DNA from: Hymenobacter mucosus
GTDB taxonomy: Bacteria > Bacteroidota > Bacteroidia > Cytophagales > Hymenobacteraceae
Assembly: GCF_900188255.1 (NCBI RefSeq)
Contig: NZ_FZNS01000005.1
Location: 124,001 to 188,000 of the forward strand
Length of the DNA: 64,000 nucleotides
Reading direction: 5' to 3'
Position 1 is the stretch's first letter; the number at the start of each line of letters is the position of its first letter. Made by a program: the position numbers and the translations under genes. Shown here piece after piece: positions 27,491-35,815 of the stretch. The notes under the pieces are model-generated. The model made no database searches. It worked only from the letters and a program-made list of their open reading frames with translations, and was not told where the DNA came from.

Positions 27491-28471
27491 ATGCCTGCTG
27501 TGCGCATTTTGGTGGCTGGGGCTGCCGTTTTTCTCCTGCTTGCTTGTTCGGCCGCGCCGGAGCAGCCCACTACCGTTTCTCCCAAGCCTGTCTCAGCAGA
27601 GTTTCAGCGCTATTGGTACGCGGGAAAAGCAGAGCTCAGCCGCTACCAGCTCACCCAAAACCGTTACGACGACTTGCACCCTGGCGAAGCCGTGCTGGTA
27701 TTTGTAACCGAGGATTTCTTGCCTCAGCAGCAAGTAAAATTTGAAGGTGGCTCAAGCACTGAGCAACCTACTTCGGTGCTGAAGATGAACCAAGTGCGGC
27801 GCTTCACGACGGGCATCTACGACTACTCCCTCGCTACGTCTGTGTTTACCCCCGTAGCGGTACAGCAGTTTCCGCGCACCCTCAAGGTAGTAACCTCGGT
27901 GCAGGAATGGTGCGGGCAGACGTATAGCCAGCTGAACCTACGCGGTGCACGCTACCAACTGGAGGCACACTCCTACTTTCAGCAAGAGGCCGACGAAAGC
28001 CGGACGCTGGAAGCGGTGGTGCTGGAGGATGAGTTGTGGGCGCGGATTCGGCTTACCCCGCGGGCACTTCCATTGGGGCCGCTGCGCATTATTCCGGGTA
28101 CGGTGGCGGCGCGGCTGCGCCATCGGCCGCTGGGAGTAGAAAAAGCCACGGCTACGCTTGCTCCGTACCATGGGGCGGCGTTCAAGCCCGCCCAGCCTGG
28201 TACACCGCTGCTAGCCTACACGCTCCTATATCCTGATGCCCGGCGTGCGCTTACCATTGTCTTCGAAGACCAGTTTCCTTACCTGATTGCGGGCTGGGAA
28301 GACACCTACAGCGGGCAAATGCAGCTTGGTAACCACACATACGGGAAAGATCAGCAACTTACCACGCGAGCTACCCGCACCCATACACTTCAGTCCGACT
28401 ATTGGCAGCGCCACACGCGCCCCGATTCTGTACTGCGGCAGCAACTAGGCGTCACCGGGTTCAAAAATTGA
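27491..28471 (+). CDS. Lipoprotein of a Bacteroidota-specific family, function unknown
   Basis: A 326-residue lipoprotein (VAGAAVFLLLACSAAPEQ; lipobox L-L-A-C). After the anchor it reads YWYAGKAELSRYQL, HPGEAVLVFVTEDFLP, TGIYDYSLATSVFTPV and SVQEWCGQTYSQLN. From memory, similar proteins in Bacteroidota are sometimes labelled septum formation inhibitor Maf. It has no resemblance to the real Maf nucleotide pyrophosphatase, so that name should not be used. The ATG at 27491 gives the clean signal; an upstream start overlaps the SMR gene. Probably the last gene of the acyP-SMR unit. Confidence 0.8.
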   Translation: MPAVRILVAGAAVFLLLACSAAPEQPTTVSPKPVSAEFQRYWYAGKAELSRYQLTQNRYDDLHPGEAVLVFVTEDFLPQQQVKFEGGSSTEQPTSVLKMNQVRRFTTGIYDYSLATSVFTPVAVQQFPRTLKVVTSVQEWCGQTYSQLNLRGARYQLEAHSYFQQEADESRTLEAVVLEDELWARIRLTPRALPLGPLRIIPGTVAARLRHRPLGVEKATATLAPYHGAAFKPAQPGTPLLAYTLLYPDARRALTIVFEDQFPYLIAGWEDTYSGQMQLGNHTYGKDQQLTTRATRTHTLQSDYWQRHTRPDSVLRQQLGVTGFKN

Positions 28472-28617
28472 CAGGATACTACAGCCAACCATAGCAAACC
28501 GCCACTACTTTCGGGTGTTGTATCAGGTGGGCTGCTGCCGTAGCTGACGCGCCACGCGGCCTCTCTGGCTTTCTGCCGCTCCGGTTGGGGCGGCTTCACG
28601 CGTTAGGTGTTCGTGCT

Positions 28618-29949
28618 ATGGACGATTTCTTTGCCGCCCGCTCCCAAATGGCGTTGTCGCTGGGCTTCCACATTATCTTCTCGTGTATCGGCATGGTGAT
28701 GCCGTTCTTCATGGCCGTTTCGCACTTCCAGTGGTTGCGCAGCGGCGACGAGAACTACAGGAACCTAACCAAGGCCTGGAGCAAGGGCGTGGCTATTTTC
28801 TTTGCAACCGGGGCCGTATCAGGCACGGTGCTCTCGTTTGAGTTGGGCTTGCTCTGGCCCAAGTTCATGGAACACGCCGGCCCTATCTTCGGGATGCCGT
28901 TTTCATTGGAGGGCACTGCTTTCTTTATCGAAGCCATTGCCTTGGGCTTTTTCCTGTATGGTTGGGGGCGGTTCAATCCGTGGTTTCATTGGTTTACGGG
29001 CGTCATTGTGGGGGTCAGTGGGCTAGCTTCGGGCATTCTGGTGGTAGCAGCCAACGCCTGGATGAACAGCCCCGCTGGCTTCGACTACGTGAATGGGCAG
29101 TACCTGAATATTGACCCTATGCGGGCCATGTTCAACAACGCCTGGCTTTCTCAGGCGCTTCACATGTCGTTGGCAGCCTTCGCAGCTACGGGTTTTGCGG
29201 TGGCTGGCGTGCACGCACTCATGATTTTGAAGCACAAAAACGTGCACTTCCACACCCGGGCTTTCCGCATTGCAGCCATTTTTGCAACGGTAGCCGCGGT
29301 GCTCCAGCCCCTTAGTGGCGACTTTTCGGCCAAGGATGTGGCTAAGCGCCAACCAGCCAAGCTAGCTGCTATGGAAGCCCACTTTAAAACGGAAAAATCG
29401 GCCTCCCTTGTTTTAGGTGGGTTGCCCGACGAGGAAGGCAAGAAGGTGGACTACGCCATTAAGATTCCGGGCATGCTTAGCTTCCTGGCCCACGGCAACT
29501 TTGAGCAGGAAGTAACTGGCCTCGACCGCATACCAGCTGCCAACCAGCCACCCGTGCTGGTACCCCACCTTGCGTTCCAGACGATGGTAGGACTAGGCAT
29601 GTTTATGATGGGGCTGTCCTTTCTATACTTTGTGGCGTTGTGGCGCCAAAAGCGTTGGCTTCGTAGCAGTTGGTTCCTCAAGCTCTTTGTGGCGGCTATT
29701 CCGGCTGGCTTCATTGCAGTAGAAGCCGGCTGGACCGTCACCGAGGTAGGTCGCCAGCCTTGGATTCTGTACGGCATCATGCGCACCGCCGACGCTGTAA
29801 CCCCCATGCCCGGTATTGCCTACTCGTTCTACTTGTTTTCGGCCGTGTATGTGTCGCTGAGCCTCGTGGTTATCTTCCTGCTCTACCGCCAAATCAAGAT
29901 GGTGCCCGAGCTCTACGACCGCCCGGCCCAGCAACTGGTAGCCGCGTAG
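28618..29949 (+). CDS. cydA: Cytochrome bd-type quinol oxidase subunit I
   Basis: A 443-residue haem-carrying subunit of a high-affinity terminal oxidase in the inner membrane. The b595/d-haem region includes GFHIIFSCIG. FSLEGTAFFIEAIALGFFLY carries the acidic pair. SQALHMSLAAF holds a His ligand. FQTMVGLGMFMMG has the Met ligand. GRQPW lies near the end. The short Q-loop (QPAKLAAMEAHF present, no long insertion) places it in the CioA-like subgroup. The ATG at 28618 fits the usual N-terminus. cydB follows 84 bp downstream. Confidence 0.96.
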   Translation: MDDFFAARSQMALSLGFHIIFSCIGMVMPFFMAVSHFQWLRSGDENYRNLTKAWSKGVAIFFATGAVSGTVLSFELGLLWPKFMEHAGPIFGMPFSLEGTAFFIEAIALGFFLYGWGRFNPWFHWFTGVIVGVSGLASGILVVAANAWMNSPAGFDYVNGQYLNIDPMRAMFNNAWLSQALHMSLAAFAATGFAVAGVHALMILKHKNVHFHTRAFRIAAIFATVAAVLQPLSGDFSAKDVAKRQPAKLAAMEAHFKTEKSASLVLGGLPDEEGKKVDYAIKIPGMLSFLAHGNFEQEVTGLDRIPAANQPPVLVPHLAFQTMVGLGMFMMGLSFLYFVALWRQKRWLRSSWFLKLFVAAIPAGFIAVEAGWTVTEVGRQPWILYGIMRTADAVTPMPGIAYSFYLFSAVYVSLSLVVIFLLYRQIKMVPELYDRPAQQLVAA

Positions 29950-30033
29950 CCCAGCACAGGACTAGCCCCAAGGCTGGAAGCTTAGGTGGTGCCTAGCCTA
30001 GAAATGAAACCTCCCGTACGAAGGCCTTTTCCC

Positions 30034-31062
30034 ATGCAATACGTTGTAATTACCTACCTCTGCCTGGCTATTCTGCTCTACTTGCTACTAGGTGGGGCCG
30101 ACTTCGGGGCCGGCATTATGGAACTGTTCACGCGCAGTAAAAACCGCCGCGCTGCTCGCCAAACCATGTCCCACGCCATTGGGCCTATTTGGGAGGCCAA
30201 TCATATGTGGCTCATCATTGCGGTAGTGATTCTATTTGTGGGCTTTCCACGCATCTACAGCGTCATGTCGGTGTATCTGCACATTCCACTGCTCGTTATG
30301 CTACTGGGCATTATTGCTCGTGGCACCGCCTTCGTATTTCGGCACTACGACGCGGTAAAGGACCAGATGCAGGTGCTATACAACCGCATTTTTGCTCTTT
30401 CCAGCGCCATCACGCCCTTCTTTTTGGGCGTTATTGCAGCTAGCGTGCTGGCTGGCTACATCAACCCCGCAGCCACCGACTTCTTGGCCGCCTACGTGTA
30501 TAGTTGGCTGCACTGGTTTGCCGTGGCGGTAGGCATTTTCACCGTGGCACTCTGCGGTTACCTTGCCAGTGTGTACAGCATCGGCGAAACTACGAATGAG
30601 GAAGATAAGCGCTACTTCATTCGCAAAACCCGCACCATGACCCTGATTGCCTTTGCAGCGGGGGGCCTTGTCTTCTTAGCCGCCAAAGTGGAAAATATTC
30701 CGCTTTGGCAGTGGATTTTCGGTAATGTGGTTGGTACTGTAGCCGTAGTACTGGCTACTCTTTCACTAGGCGTGCTAGCCTATGCTATCAACCAGGGCCA
30801 AACTATATTGCCCCGCCTGATGGCCGGCTTCCAGGTGACAATGATTCTGTTGGCTATCAGCTACCAGCACTTCCCCGATTTCATAGTGTTGCAACACGCG
30901 CCCAATCTTTCACTGCTGAATGACCAAGCTCCCCAGGCCACTATGAATGCGCTGGGTTGGGCTTTGTTGCTGGGGAGTATCTTTATTCTGCCAGCTCTTT
31001 ACTATCTCTACTATAGCTTCCAGCACGAAGCCGAGGAGAAAGCGGAAACCGCTAGCGTGTAG
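30034..31062 (+). CDS. cydB: Cytochrome bd-type quinol oxidase subunit II
   Basis: A 342-residue partner of CydA with eight to nine membrane helices. Its signature segments are LLGGADFGAGIMELF and IGPIWEANHMWLIIAVVILF. The ATG at 30034 removes a charged stretch that would precede the first helix. It completes a two-gene cydAB unit for respiration at low oxygen. No cydX-like small ORF or cydCD exporter genes are visible nearby. It converges on the phosphatase gene with only 5 bp between. Confidence 0.95.
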   Translation: MQYVVITYLCLAILLYLLLGGADFGAGIMELFTRSKNRRAARQTMSHAIGPIWEANHMWLIIAVVILFVGFPRIYSVMSVYLHIPLLVMLLGIIARGTAFVFRHYDAVKDQMQVLYNRIFALSSAITPFFLGVIAASVLAGYINPAATDFLAAYVYSWLHWFAVAVGIFTVALCGYLASVYSIGETTNEEDKRYFIRKTRTMTLIAFAAGGLVFLAAKVENIPLWQWIFGNVVGTVAVVLATLSLGVLAYAINQGQTILPRLMAGFQVTMILLAISYQHFPDFIVLQHAPNLSLLNDQAPQATMNALGWALLLGSIFILPALYYLYYSFQHEAEEKAETASV

Positions 31063-31067
31063 CGCTT

Positions 31068-31619
31068 TTAGCCGGCTGATAGGCGCCGCAGCCAGTCGCG
31101 CTTTTCCACTCGGCGCACATGATGCACGTGTGCAAACGGCCGCAAATACGTGAGCAGTTGTGCAAGCACTTTGTCCTCTTCCTGCCCTTCAAAAGGTGGG
31201 ATGTGCACGGCATTACCGTAGTTGGTGCGTGACTTTTCCGACGTGTCATCCACAATGAGGACCCGATCTAGCGAGTAGCCTTTTTTGCGCAGCTTCTGCA
31301 ACTGCTTTTCCCAGCAGTAAGTGTCTAGCTCCAAGTTGTGCCGGTAGGTGCAGCGGCTGCGTCCCCACACGAAGGCAAATGGAACGGTTGGCGCAAGTTG
31401 GCGTACCATATCCTGCACATAGGTATCATCTGCCGATGACCATACGGCCACGTCGAACAGGGCTACTGCTTCCGCCAGAAAGGCTTCCACCATGGGCCGC
31501 TTGTACACAAAGTACTCCTCGAAGCGCATGTCTGGTTCGCGGCCTAATGGGGTAGGAGAGGCATGCAGCAAGGTTTCATCCAGATCCAGGACTAGTAATA
31601 AGCGGGGTAGGGGCAGCAT
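31068..31619 (-). CDS. FCP1/NIF-type HAD phosphatase
   Basis: A 183-residue HAD-superfamily protein. The nucleophile motif is LVLDLDETLLHAS (Asp12 nucleophile, Asp14). Motif 2 lies in VAVWSSADDTYV and motif 4 in RVLIVDDTSEKS. KRPMVEAFLAE and WEKQLQKL place it in the FCP1/Scp (NLI-interacting factor) branch known from eukaryotic polymerase phosphatases. Bacterial substrates are unknown. It lies downstream of typA but behind a terminator, so it probably has its own promoter or relies on read-through. Confidence 0.85.
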   Translation of the reverse strand: MLPLPRLLLVLDLDETLLHASPTPLGREPDMRFEEYFVYKRPMVEAFLAEAVALFDVAVWSSADDTYVQDMVRQLAPTVPFAFVWGRSRCTYRHNLELDTYCWEKQLQKLRKKGYSLDRVLIVDDTSEKSRTNYGNAVHIPPFEGQEEDKVLAQLLTYLRPFAHVHHVRRVEKRDWLRRLSAG

Positions 31620-31642
31620 GAGTTAGGTAAGGCCGGATAAAG

Positions 31643-31678
31643 AAAAAGGGGAACAGCCAGTTGGCCATTCCCCTTTTT
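31643..31678 (-). terminator. Terminator after typA
   Basis: AAAAAGGGGAA (31643-31653) pairs perfectly with TTCCCCTTTTT (31668-31678). On the minus strand the A arm becomes the U-tract. Confidence 0.85.
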
Positions 31679-31697
31679 TCAGGCTAGCTGTGAAAGA

Positions 31698-33506
31698 CTA
31701 GTCTACTTTCTTAGCTGAGCGCAAACGCTCGTTCTCGTCGAGCAGAATCTTACGCATCCGCACCGATTTTGGGGTTACTTCCAGGTACTCATCCTTCTGG
31801 ATGTATTCCATGGCTTCTTCTAGGGAGAACTGACGCTTAGGAACGATTTTCACGTTTTCATCCGAGCCCGAAGCACGCATGTTCGTGAGCTTCTTGCCTT
31901 TTTGGATGTTGATGGTCAAGTCGTTCGGGCGGGTATGCTCGCCGATAACCTGGCCAGCGTACACTTCTTCACCTGGATCCACGAAAAACTCGCCACGGTC
32001 TTGCATCTTGTCGATGGTGTACGCGGTGCCGGGACCCGTTTCCATCGAAATCAGCGAACCAGAGATACGGCCCGGAATTACACCTTTGTACGGCTCGTAG
32101 GCCGAGAAGCGGTGGTTCATGATAGCCTCACCAGCGGTAGCCGTCAGCACGTTGTTGCGCAGGCCAATCAGGCCACGAGCAGGAATGTTGAACTCCAAGT
32201 GCTGCAAGTCGCCCTTCGGCTCCATGATAGTCAACTCGCCTTTGCGCATGGTCACCAGTTCGATAACCTTACCAGCAGTTTCCTCCGGTACGTCTACTAC
32301 CAAGTGCTCGATGGGCTCCAGGCGGTTCCCATCTTCATCCTCACGGAACAGAACCTGGGGCTGGCCTACCTGCAACTCAAAGCCTTCGCGACGCATGGTC
32401 TCGATGAGCACTGACAAGTGAAGAATACCACGGCCGTACACCAGGAAGGTATCTTCACGGTCGGTTTCCTTCACGCGCAGCGCCAGGTTTTTCTCGGTTT
32501 CCTTGAACAGACGGTCACGCAGGTGACGCGAAGTCACAAACTTACCTTCCTTACCGAAGAAGGGTGAGTTGTTGATGGTGAACAGCATGTTCATCGTTGG
32601 CTCGTCGATGCTGATCGTCGCCAGTGCCTCGGGGTTTTCAGCATCAGCAAGGGTGTCGCCGATGTCAAAGCCTTCGATGCCGGTTACGGCACAGATTTCG
32701 CCGGAGCTAACTTCCGAAACCTTGTTTTTACCCAAGCCTTCGAATACCTGCAGTTCTTTAATTTTTACTTTCTTGATGGTGCCGTCACGCTTAATCAGGC
32801 TCATGTTGGCGCCTTCTTTCAGCGTACCGCGGTGCACACGGCCGATGGCAATACGACCTACGAACGAAGAGTAGTCGAGGGAAGTAACCTGCATCTGAGG
32901 AGTGCCATCCAACTGGGGCGCGGGCGGGATAGAAGCCACCACAGCGTCGAGCAGCGGAATGATGCTGTCGGTCTTTTCCTTCCAGTCGGTGCTCATCCAG
33001 CCCTGCTTGGAAGAGCCGTACAGGGTCACGAAGTCCAGCTGGTCTTCGTTAGCCCCGAGGTTGAACATGAGGTCGAATACCTGCTCATGCACCTCGTCGG
33101 GGCGGCAGTTTTCCTTGTCTACCTTGTTTACCACCACAATAGGCTTGAGGCCCAAGTCGATGGCTTTACCTAGTACGAAGCGAGTTTGGGGCATGGCACC
33201 TTCAAAGGCATCGACAAGCAGCAATACGCCGTCGGCCATCTTCAGTACCCGCTCCACCTCACCGCCGAAGTCGGCGTGACCAGGGGTGTCGATGATGTTG
33301 ATTTTAACGTCCTTATAACGTACCGATACGTTCTTCGAGACGATGGTGATGCCCCGCTCACGCTCCAAGTCATTGTTGTCGAGGATCAGGTCGTCGAACT
33401 GTTGGTGCTCGTCGAAAAGCTTCGAGGCGTGAATGATCTTGTCCACGAGCGTGGTTTTGCCGTGGTCAACGTGCGCAATGATGGCGATATTCCGAATGTT
33501 CTGCAT
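31698..33506 (-). CDS. typA: Ribosome-binding GTPase TypA/BipA
   Basis: A 602-residue translational GTPase acting in ribosome assembly and stress adaptation. The G-domain motifs are AHVDHGKTT (G1), RERGITI (switch region), DTPGHADFGGE (G3) and NKVDKEN (G4). EF-G-like domains II, III and V and the BipA-specific C-terminal domain follow (ISMETGPGTAYTIDK, PNDLTINIQKGKKLTNMRAS). Length is normal. A -7 element lies 20 bp before the start, giving a leader of about a dozen bases. Confidence 0.98.
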   Translation of the reverse strand: MQNIRNIAIIAHVDHGKTTLVDKIIHASKLFDEHQQFDDLILDNNDLERERGITIVSKNVSVRYKDVKINIIDTPGHADFGGEVERVLKMADGVLLLVDAFEGAMPQTRFVLGKAIDLGLKPIVVVNKVDKENCRPDEVHEQVFDLMFNLGANEDQLDFVTLYGSSKQGWMSTDWKEKTDSIIPLLDAVVASIPPAPQLDGTPQMQVTSLDYSSFVGRIAIGRVHRGTLKEGANMSLIKRDGTIKKVKIKELQVFEGLGKNKVSEVSSGEICAVTGIEGFDIGDTLADAENPEALATISIDEPTMNMLFTINNSPFFGKEGKFVTSRHLRDRLFKETEKNLALRVKETDREDTFLVYGRGILHLSVLIETMRREGFELQVGQPQVLFREDEDGNRLEPIEHLVVDVPEETAGKVIELVTMRKGELTIMEPKGDLQHLEFNIPARGLIGLRNNVLTATAGEAIMNHRFSAYEPYKGVIPGRISGSLISMETGPGTAYTIDKMQDRGEFFVDPGEEVYAGQVIGEHTRPNDLTINIQKGKKLTNMRASGSDENVKIVPKRQFSLEEAMEYIQKDEYLEVTPKSVRMRKILLDENERLRSAKKVD

Positions 33507-33525
33507 ACAAAGGTTTTTCCGGGCG

Positions 33526-33533
33526 CAAAGGTA
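33526..33533 (-). promoter_or_regulatory. -7 promoter element of typA
   Basis: On the minus strand this reads TACCTTTG, an exact TAnnTTTG match, about 20 bp before the typA ATG. A T-rich stretch stands upstream but the -33 TTTG is not well spaced. The rest of the 255-bp gap to msrB shows no gene. Confidence 0.6.
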
Positions 33534-33761
33534 CGGAATGTTTAGCGCAAAAACGTGCAGTAATCAATTGTGACTGAGTGAGGAAGAAACTGCGCGCGGG
33601 AAGCAATACAACTCATTGGGTTGCTGAGGTTCCCGAAAGCATAGCCAAATAGCTATTCAGCAGGGTAAGACCGAACTGTAGCTCGACTGCGTATGTTGTA
33701 GTAGCAGCCCACCCAAGCGGCGCGGCGCTGTTCTGTTTCCCCTTTTTTCTATTTCCGCCTC

Positions 33762-34337
33762 ATGCGTTCTTCTCTTTTGCTAGTGCTGTTATCCGTGCTG
33801 ACGCTGAACTCTGCTTGCTCGCAGAAAAAAAGCGCCCGCGACGCGAAAATGGACTTGTCTGATTCTCCGCGTCCGGTAACTGCCGGCTCGGCGGCCGGTA
33901 AAGCCTATCCGAAGCCGAAAGTTGTAACCGGTAAGCCCGATGAATTTCCGGTGCGCAAGACCGATGCCCAGTGGAAAGCACAGCTTACACCCGCGCAGTA
34001 TTTCATCTTGCGTCAGCAAGGTACGGAGCGCCCCTTCGTGAACAAGTATGCCAACAACCACGAAAAGGGTAACTACTACTGCGCCGCCGACCACAACCTG
34101 CTGTTCTCCTCAGAAACCAAGTTTGAGTCGGGCACTGGCTGGCCTAGCTTTTGGGCGCCCGCCACGGAAGCTAGCCTGAAAGTAACGGCCGACAACAGCT
34201 ACGGCATGAGCCGCGACGAACTAGTGTGCGCCAAGTGCGGCGGCCACCTCGGCCACGTCTTCGATGATGGTCCCAAGCCTACCGGCCAGCGCTACTGCAT
34301 GGATTCCGACGGAATGATTTTCGAGAAGACGAAGTAG
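33762..34337 (+). CDS. msrB: Exported methionine-(R)-sulfoxide reductase B lipoprotein
   Basis: A 191-residue MsrB carrying a lipoprotein signal ([13 protein letters not shown]; lipobox N-S-A-C), so it repairs oxidised methionine in the cell envelope. Family marks: [26 protein letters not shown] and the catalytic Cys in [13 protein letters not shown]. Of the two zinc-binding CxxC pairs, the second is intact (VCAKCGG). The first reads YYCAADHN, with Asp in place of the second Cys. This may weaken or change metal binding. It is monocistronic and followed by a terminator. Confidence 0.94.
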   Translation: MRSSLLLVLLSVLTLNSACSQKKSARDAKMDLSDSPRPVTAGSAAGKAYPKPKVVTGKPDEFPVRKTDAQWKAQLTPAQYFILRQQGTERPFVNKYANNHEKGNYYCAADHNLLFSSETKFESGTGWPSFWAPATEASLKVTADNSYGMSRDELVCAKCGGHLGHVFDDGPKPTGQRYCMDSDGMIFEKTK

Positions 34338-34431
34338 CCGCCTCGCCTATTTGCCTTACGCAGAAGCGCATTAGAGAAATAGTCTCGGTGTTTGCTTCGC
34401 CCACTGTGTTAGCACACGAGTAATTTTGTAG

Positions 34432-34462
34432 CGGCCCGCTGGCAATCCAAGCCAACGGGCCG
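34432..34462 (+). terminator. Terminator after msrB
   Basis: CGGCCCGCTGGC (34432-34443) pairs with GCCAACGGGCCG (34451-34462) through one G-U pair. Only a weak T-rich tail follows. Confidence 0.7.
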
Positions 34463-34519
34463 TTGCGTTTGTTGTGGGGTAGTAAAAGCTCCACAGTATA
34501 TTTTTCCCTTCGTTGTCTT

Positions 34520-35308
34520 ATGACCACTCAAGTTCATTCTGATTCCATTGCCAAATTGCAGCAAGCACTGGCACCCGCCCGCCAGCAACTGGTAGCCCAC
34601 GAGGTGTACAAGTCGTTGCATTCCTTGGACGACCTGCGCGTATTTATGCAGCATCACGTGTTTGCCGTGTGGGATTTTATGTCACTTTTGAAGGCCCTGC
34701 AACGCGAGCTAACGTGCGTAGAAGTGCCTTGGGTGCCACGCGGTAATCCGGCCACGCGTCGTTTGATCAACGATATTGTGCTGGAAGAAGAAACTGACGT
34801 AGACCCCGAAGGAAACCCAGCCAGCCACTTTGAGCTTTACCTGCGCTCCATGCACGAGTGTGGCGCCGATACCGCACCCGTTGAGCAGCTACTAGCTGCC
34901 CTGGCGCAAGGTGCTTCCGTAGCCGATGCCCTGGCGCAGGCCAACGCCCCGGCTTCGGTGCAAGCCTTTGTGCTCGATACGTTCCGTATTATCGATTCTG
35001 GCAAACCGCACGCCGTAGCTGCTGCTTTCACATTCGGGCGGGAAGATGTCATTCCTGATATGTTCCGTCACCTTGTGCATGACCTCAACCAGCGCTTCCC
35101 CGGCCAACTCGATACGTTCACGTACTACCTCAACCGCCACATTCAGCTTGACGAGGAAGTGCATACGCCCCTGGCTCAGCAAATGGTGCGCGACTTATGT
35201 GGCGACGACGCCCAGCGGTGGGAGGAGAGCCAGCAGGTAGCCGTAGGGTGCATGCAGGCCCGCGTGGCGCTGTGGGACGGCATCCGGGCAGATCTAAGCA
35301 AAGCATAA
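34520..35308 (+). CDS. DUF3050 haem-oxygenase-like protein
   Basis: A 262-residue all-helical protein of family DUF3050, part of the haem-oxygenase-like fold that includes di-iron oxygenases. Candidate metal ligands lie in FMQHHVFAVWDFM, DIVLEEETD, SHFELYLRSMHECG and RHIQLDEEVHTPL, all rich in His/Glu. Relatives occur in natural-product gene clusters, but there is no such cluster here and no known reaction. I used the ATG at 34520, since the earlier start would read through the msrB terminator region. Terminators on both sides make it a single-gene unit. Confidence 0.85.
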   Translation: MTTQVHSDSIAKLQQALAPARQQLVAHEVYKSLHSLDDLRVFMQHHVFAVWDFMSLLKALQRELTCVEVPWVPRGNPATRRLINDIVLEEETDVDPEGNPASHFELYLRSMHECGADTAPVEQLLAALAQGASVADALAQANAPASVQAFVLDTFRIIDSGKPHAVAAAFTFGREDVIPDMFRHLVHDLNQRFPGQLDTFTYYLNRHIQLDEEVHTPLAQQMVRDLCGDDAQRWEESQQVAVGCMQARVALWDGIRADLSKA

Positions 35309-35344
35309 GGGTAAGACCAACTTCCGCGCCGCCAACTCGTTAGC

Positions 35345-35377
35345 AAAGAAGCCAGCCCGCGCCGGACTGGCTTCTTT
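35345..35377 (+). terminator. Terminator after DUF3050 gene, abutting next start
   Basis: AAAGAAGCCAG (35345-35355) pairs perfectly with CTGGCTTCTTT (35367-35377), then GTTTTTAA. The next start codon is only 10 bp farther on. Confidence 0.85.
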
Positions 35378-35387
35378 GTTTTTAATC

Positions 35388-35726
35388 ATGAAATCCGCCG
35401 CTACCCTTTATCTCGCGCTGGCTACGCTGCTAGGCGCGTGCACCACCTCGCAAGAAACATCTACCGAAGAAAACGCCGTGCGACGGACGCCAACCCGTAT
35501 CCTAACGGACGCCGACCGCCAGGCGGCGTACAATAGCAATGCTGGCTATGGGGGCTCCGTGCCAGATGCAACGCCGGGGCGAGTACAGCTAGGCCAGCAA
35601 GCCAGTGGAATCAACTCCCGCAAGCGTCCTGAAACATTGAATACCAACGATAACAACACTAGCACCCCCGAAACTCGCCTGCGGCGGGTGAACGGTGCGC
35701 CTATTGATACGCTACAGTTGCCATAG
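35388..35726 (+). CDS. Small lipoprotein, function unknown
   Basis: A 112-residue lipoprotein (MKSAATLYLALATLLGACTT; lipobox L-G-A-C). The mature part is hydrophilic, Thr/Asn/Arg-rich and probably disordered (TPTRILTDADRQAAYNS, RPETLNTNDNNTSTPETR). It matches no family I know. Its start codon lies directly after the terminator of the preceding gene, so its promoter must lie within or before that hairpin. A second hairpin ends the unit. Confidence 0.75.
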   Translation: MKSAATLYLALATLLGACTTSQETSTEENAVRRTPTRILTDADRQAAYNSNAGYGGSVPDATPGRVQLGQQASGINSRKRPETLNTNDNNTSTPETRLRRVNGAPIDTLQLP

Positions 35727-35758
35727 CTACAGCTTGTAGTAAGTGGTTCAAAACGCAC

Positions 35759-35790
35759 AAGGCCCGCCATCTGAAAGGATAGCGGGCCTT
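35759..35790. terminator. Bidirectional terminator between convergent genes
   Basis: AAGGCCCGC (35759-35767) pairs perfectly with GCGGGCCTT (35782-35790). It is flanked by A and T residues on the two sides and can serve both strands. Confidence 0.8.
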
Positions 35791-35815
35791 ATAGTTGTTT
35801 ACTAGCTGCTAGCTA

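Noticed and set aside
27491..28471. Maf septum-formation inhibitor
   Set aside because: The protein is an exported lipoprotein without the Maf nucleotide-binding motifs.
34421..34428. TAATTTTG as a promoter for the DUF3050 gene
   Set aside because: The box matches TAnnTTTG, but transcription would begin at or in the msrB terminator hairpin and the nearest TTTG is 26 bp upstream, too far.
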